From positions 29,026 to 93,025 of the forward strand of contig NZ_JAQBOC010000047.1 of NCBI RefSeq assembly GCF_028288225.1: a stretch of 64,000 nucleotides of DNA, read 5' to 3'. The notes below the pieces were generated by a model. The model did not search any database and was not told where the DNA came from. It saw nothing but the letters and a program-made list of their open reading frames with translations. The position numbers were made by a program, and so were the translations under genes. This stretch comes from Mucilaginibacter sp. (GTDB lineage Bacteria > Bacteroidota > Bacteroidia > Sphingobacteriales > Sphingobacteriaceae). Each line of letters begins with the position of its first letter. Position 1 is the first letter of the stretch. Positions 62,355-64,000 of the stretch are shown here, one piece after another.

Positions 62355-62493
62355 GGAACACATTGATTATAAATAAATTACAGCGACACATCAAAAACCA
62401 TCAATTTTGTATCGCATGATTATCAGCCACTTGCATTTTAATAAAATTAAATGTACTGATAATGAGCGTGTTTCACAGCGTTCCGGGTGTTCC
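62355..62493. repeat. MITE-like palindromic unit, copy B
   Basis: Begins ggaacacattgattat and ends ataatgagcgtgtttc, agcgttccgggtgttcc. Diverged direct copy of 61864-62022. The IS3-family element begins 4 bases after its end. Confidence 0.6.
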
Positions 62494-62578
62494 GCGTGAC
62501 CTTCCCTAAAATAAGTTGACAGTTTTTAAATACAATTATAGAAGGTTTATGTTAAAGAAAACGTTGTTGTTTCTTTGT

Positions 62579-62637
62579 CGTGTTGGAATGTGGGAAACTC
62601 CTTCAGTTTTCCATATTTCAACACGTTTTTCTTTTTT
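62579..62637 (+). terminator. Hairpin with T-run near the left end of the IS
   Basis: Arms 62579-62598 and 62606-62625 pair at 17 of 20 positions with a 7-base loop and are followed by TTTTTCTTTTTTT on the plus strand. The T-run faces transcription coming in from outside, so it would stop antisense read-through into the transposase genes. Confidence 0.6.
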
Positions 62638-62682
62638 TGCTTCTTTTTTTCTTTTTAAATAAGCAAGCATCTTCGTGAAAAA

Positions 62683-63597
62683 CTATCCGTCCATCATTAC
62701 CTCCTCCGATTGCTTTTTTGGATAATAATTTCTCCAACACCGTTTTAGCTCTCCTGTCTTGCCGTGCGCCTGTTGTGGAGTAAGCATTGCTATGCTGCTA
62801 TGAAGCCGCTGGTTGTTGTAAAGACTAACAGCTTTGGCCACCGCTGATTGTGCCTGATCATAATGATCATATTTTTCCGCTAACAACTCGCTTTTTAATA
62901 TTCCATTTACCCGCTCTGCAAGTGCGTTCTCCAAGGGATCGCCGCTCTCGGTCATACTAATACCGATGTGGCTTTCCCCCAGCAACTTTATATACCCAGA
63001 GCTACAGTATTGTACGCCCCTGTCCGAGTGATGCAGCATTTGCTCACACCTGACAGGATTATCTCTAATGGCCATTTTTAGCGCCTGTTCACAGCCCACC
63101 GACTCAAGCGTTTTTCCTAAATTGTATCCTACTATTTTGCGGCTGTAAGCATCGGTTACTAAACTCAGATAAGCAAACGACTCGTTAACTGGCAGGTAAG
63201 TCATATCGCTTACCCACAGTAAATTAGGTTCGTTTGGCACAAAGTCCTTTACCTGATTGGGATATTTATGGAACCGGTGATAGGAAAATGTTGTCTTTGC
63301 CCTGCGCCGTTTCGGCCTGATTAACAAATGTTCTTCCCGCATCAGGTCAAGCAATGCATCGCGACCCATTTTTATTCCGTGACATTGCTTGAAATCTGCT
63401 AATAGGATATGAACTTTATCACTTCCTGTACGGGGCTGGTCTTTCCGGATTAATTTTATCTGCTCAACTATTGCCTTTGATTTGACGCCTTTGGTAGCTT
63501 CTGTTTTGATACCCTTATAATAAGCCTGCCTGCTATAGCCAAGCAATGAACAAAGTAACTCCGTGCAGCGCTTTTTTTCTCTTTGTTCTATTCTCAT
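62683..63597 (-). CDS. IS3-family transposase OrfB (integrase domain)
   Basis: 304 residues. HTH_21-like segment DLMREEHLLIRPKRRRAK, then the rve integrase core with the DD(35)E triad: Asp131 in LWVSDMTYLP, Asp192 in HHSDRGVQY and Glu228 in ENALAERVNG. All catalytic residues present, frame intact. Its ATG overlaps the OrfA stop as ATGA, which suggests translational re-initiation in addition to, or instead of, the -1 frameshift used by many IS3 elements. No fused OrfAB is predicted without a frameshift. Confidence 0.95.
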   Translation of the reverse strand: MRIEQREKKRCTELLCSLLGYSRQAYYKGIKTEATKGVKSKAIVEQIKLIRKDQPRTGSDKVHILLADFKQCHGIKMGRDALLDLMREEHLLIRPKRRRAKTTFSYHRFHKYPNQVKDFVPNEPNLLWVSDMTYLPVNESFAYLSLVTDAYSRKIVGYNLGKTLESVGCEQALKMAIRDNPVRCEQMLHHSDRGVQYCSSGYIKLLGESHIGISMTESGDPLENALAERVNGILKSELLAEKYDHYDQAQSAVAKAVSLYNNQRLHSSIAMLTPQQAHGKTGELKRCWRNYYPKKQSEEVMMDG

Positions 63598-63959
63598 GAT
63601 TGCCTGGCGCCATGTTTTTTTCTGATGGGTACGTTTAACTCTTCCTCGGCAATGTTGAGCATTTCATTAAGCAACTTATTGTGTAGCCGCGATTTGTGCA
63701 GCTCGGCCTGTAAAGCCTTTATATCTGACGGCATTGCTTTATCCATCCCTATCTCCTCTTCCGATAGCACTTCCCTCACCTGTTGGAATACTATGGCTTC
63801 CTTTTCTGCTGCTTTATATTCTTTCCCCTGCATATATTCATGTACCCAACGGTGCAATGTCCCAAGTCCGCAGCCATATTTGGCCTGCAAATCCCGGTAA
63901 GATACTCCACCTTTTAAATACTCTGAAACGATGGCTGACTTGTTTATATTATGATTCAT
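63594..63959 (-). CDS. IS3-family transposase OrfA (helix-turn-helix)
   Basis: 121 residues. HTH of the transposase-8/IS150 type: KSAIVSEYLKGGVSYRDLQA, KYGCGLGTLHRWVHEY; then a leucine-zipper-like coiled coil, ALQAELHKSRLHNKLLNEML. Recognises the IS ends and pairs with OrfB. The stop overlaps OrfB by 4 bases. Confidence 0.93.
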   Translation of the reverse strand: MNHNINKSAIVSEYLKGGVSYRDLQAKYGCGLGTLHRWVHEYMQGKEYKAAEKEAIVFQQVREVLSEEEIGMDKAMPSDIKALQAELHKSRLHNKLLNEMLNIAEEELNVPIRKKHGARQS

Positions 63960-64000
63960 CTTTCCACTGTTTATTTGTCAACCTATTTTAGGGAAAGTCA

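Larger units (their letters stand above)
61522..62496. other. Non-coding kilobase between immunity gene and IS element
   Basis: About 975 bp without a credible gene. It contains a GC-rich, hairpin-forming stretch (about 61680-61860), two diverged palindromic units (61864-62022, 62355-62493) and a REP-like hairpin (62155-62275). Frames at 61698-61988 and 62026-62349 are treated as chance because they run through these repeats. Confidence 0.7.
62497..64000 (-). mobile_element. Complete IS3-family insertion sequence, 1504 bp
   Basis: Terminal inverted repeats tgaccttccctaaaataagt (62497 on) and tgactttccctaaaataggt (read inward from 64000) match with two mismatches over 24 bp and end in tg...ca as in IS3 elements. 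Two overlapping genes on the minus strand encode OrfA and OrfB. The right end coincides with the end of the window, so the target duplication cannot be checked; the left flank reads gcg. Confidence 0.93.

Noticed and set aside
62026..62366. Overlapping frames on both strands across the hairpin 62155-62275
   Set aside because: Open frames on both strands are an artefact of the perfect inverted repeat; no protein family is recognised.
1..64000. CRISPR arrays, tRNA and rRNA genes
   Set aside because: No regularly spaced identical repeats with unique spacers, no cas genes, and no T-loop/anticodon pattern or rRNA stretch could be found. The word repeats are contiguous variants, not repeat-spacer units.

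Overview
This window comes from a Bacteroidota chromosome, most likely a member of the Sphingobacteriaceae (Mucilaginibacter/Pedobacter-like). That placement is inferred from gene content: bacillithiol synthesis (bshA), the futalosine route to menaquinone (mqnB, mqnD), Bacteroidota-type gene families (an OstA-like protein, an NtrY-like kinase, a GH3/beta-lactamase hybrid), several TAnnTTTG promoter boxes and very few Shine-Dalgarno sites. I see no rRNA, tRNA or CRISPR array. About 56 protein genes are supported, most of them housekeeping genes in short operons.

Layout. 1-8 kb: 5'-truncated-in-window uvrA, a lytic transglycosylase, an RluB-type pseudouridine synthase with a repetitive tail-like N-terminus, a lactonase-fold protein, an antitoxin with a truncated PIN toxin, a lipoprotein and bshA. 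8-14 kb: VOC protein, AraC regulator, an unknown gene bracketed by a perfect inverted repeat, a serine hydrolase and an amidohydrolase. 14-19 kb: mutL, two rhomboid proteases and an endonuclease/exonuclease/phosphatase protein. 19-31 kb: PH-like membrane protein, tilS and an OstA-like gene transcribed divergently from 50 bp, an acyltransferase-like gene, rdgB, SurA-like chaperone, MoxR ATPase, hemH, ispH. 31-41 kb: envelope and sugar genes (GT2, acyltransferase, waaA, ugd, UDP-glucuronate decarboxylase, galE, rfbB, a CpsB-like phosphatase). 40-50 kb: ABC permease, S41 peptidase, a very large NtrY-like kinase, fabD, folE, queD. 49-60 kb: mqnB, mqnD, truB, ribF, a membrane protein, LysE exporter, lspA, DksA-like protein, ileS. 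60-64 kb: accessory tail with an orphan toxin tip and immunity gene, a kilobase of repeats and structured DNA, and a complete IS3-family element whose right end is the last base of the window.

The most unusual signal is a class of short 'word' repeats (tandem variants of a 6-13 bp word) that begin within a few bases of the stop codon in some fifteen genes and fold back on themselves as long hairpins. Each locus uses its own word (for example gttgattaagtt, aatcggtgaaatc, tggtccatag, gatttcggatttcg), but some words recur. One family (gatttcggatttcggatg) appears between genes, brackets an entire small gene as a perfect 28-bp inverted repeat, and also sits IN FRAME inside two neighbouring menaquinone genes, mqnB and mqnD, where it codes for extra residues. 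A different word lies in frame in waaA, and another forms the C-terminus of truB. This resembles the Rickettsia palindromic elements in principle but is a different sequence class. Function and mobility are inference.
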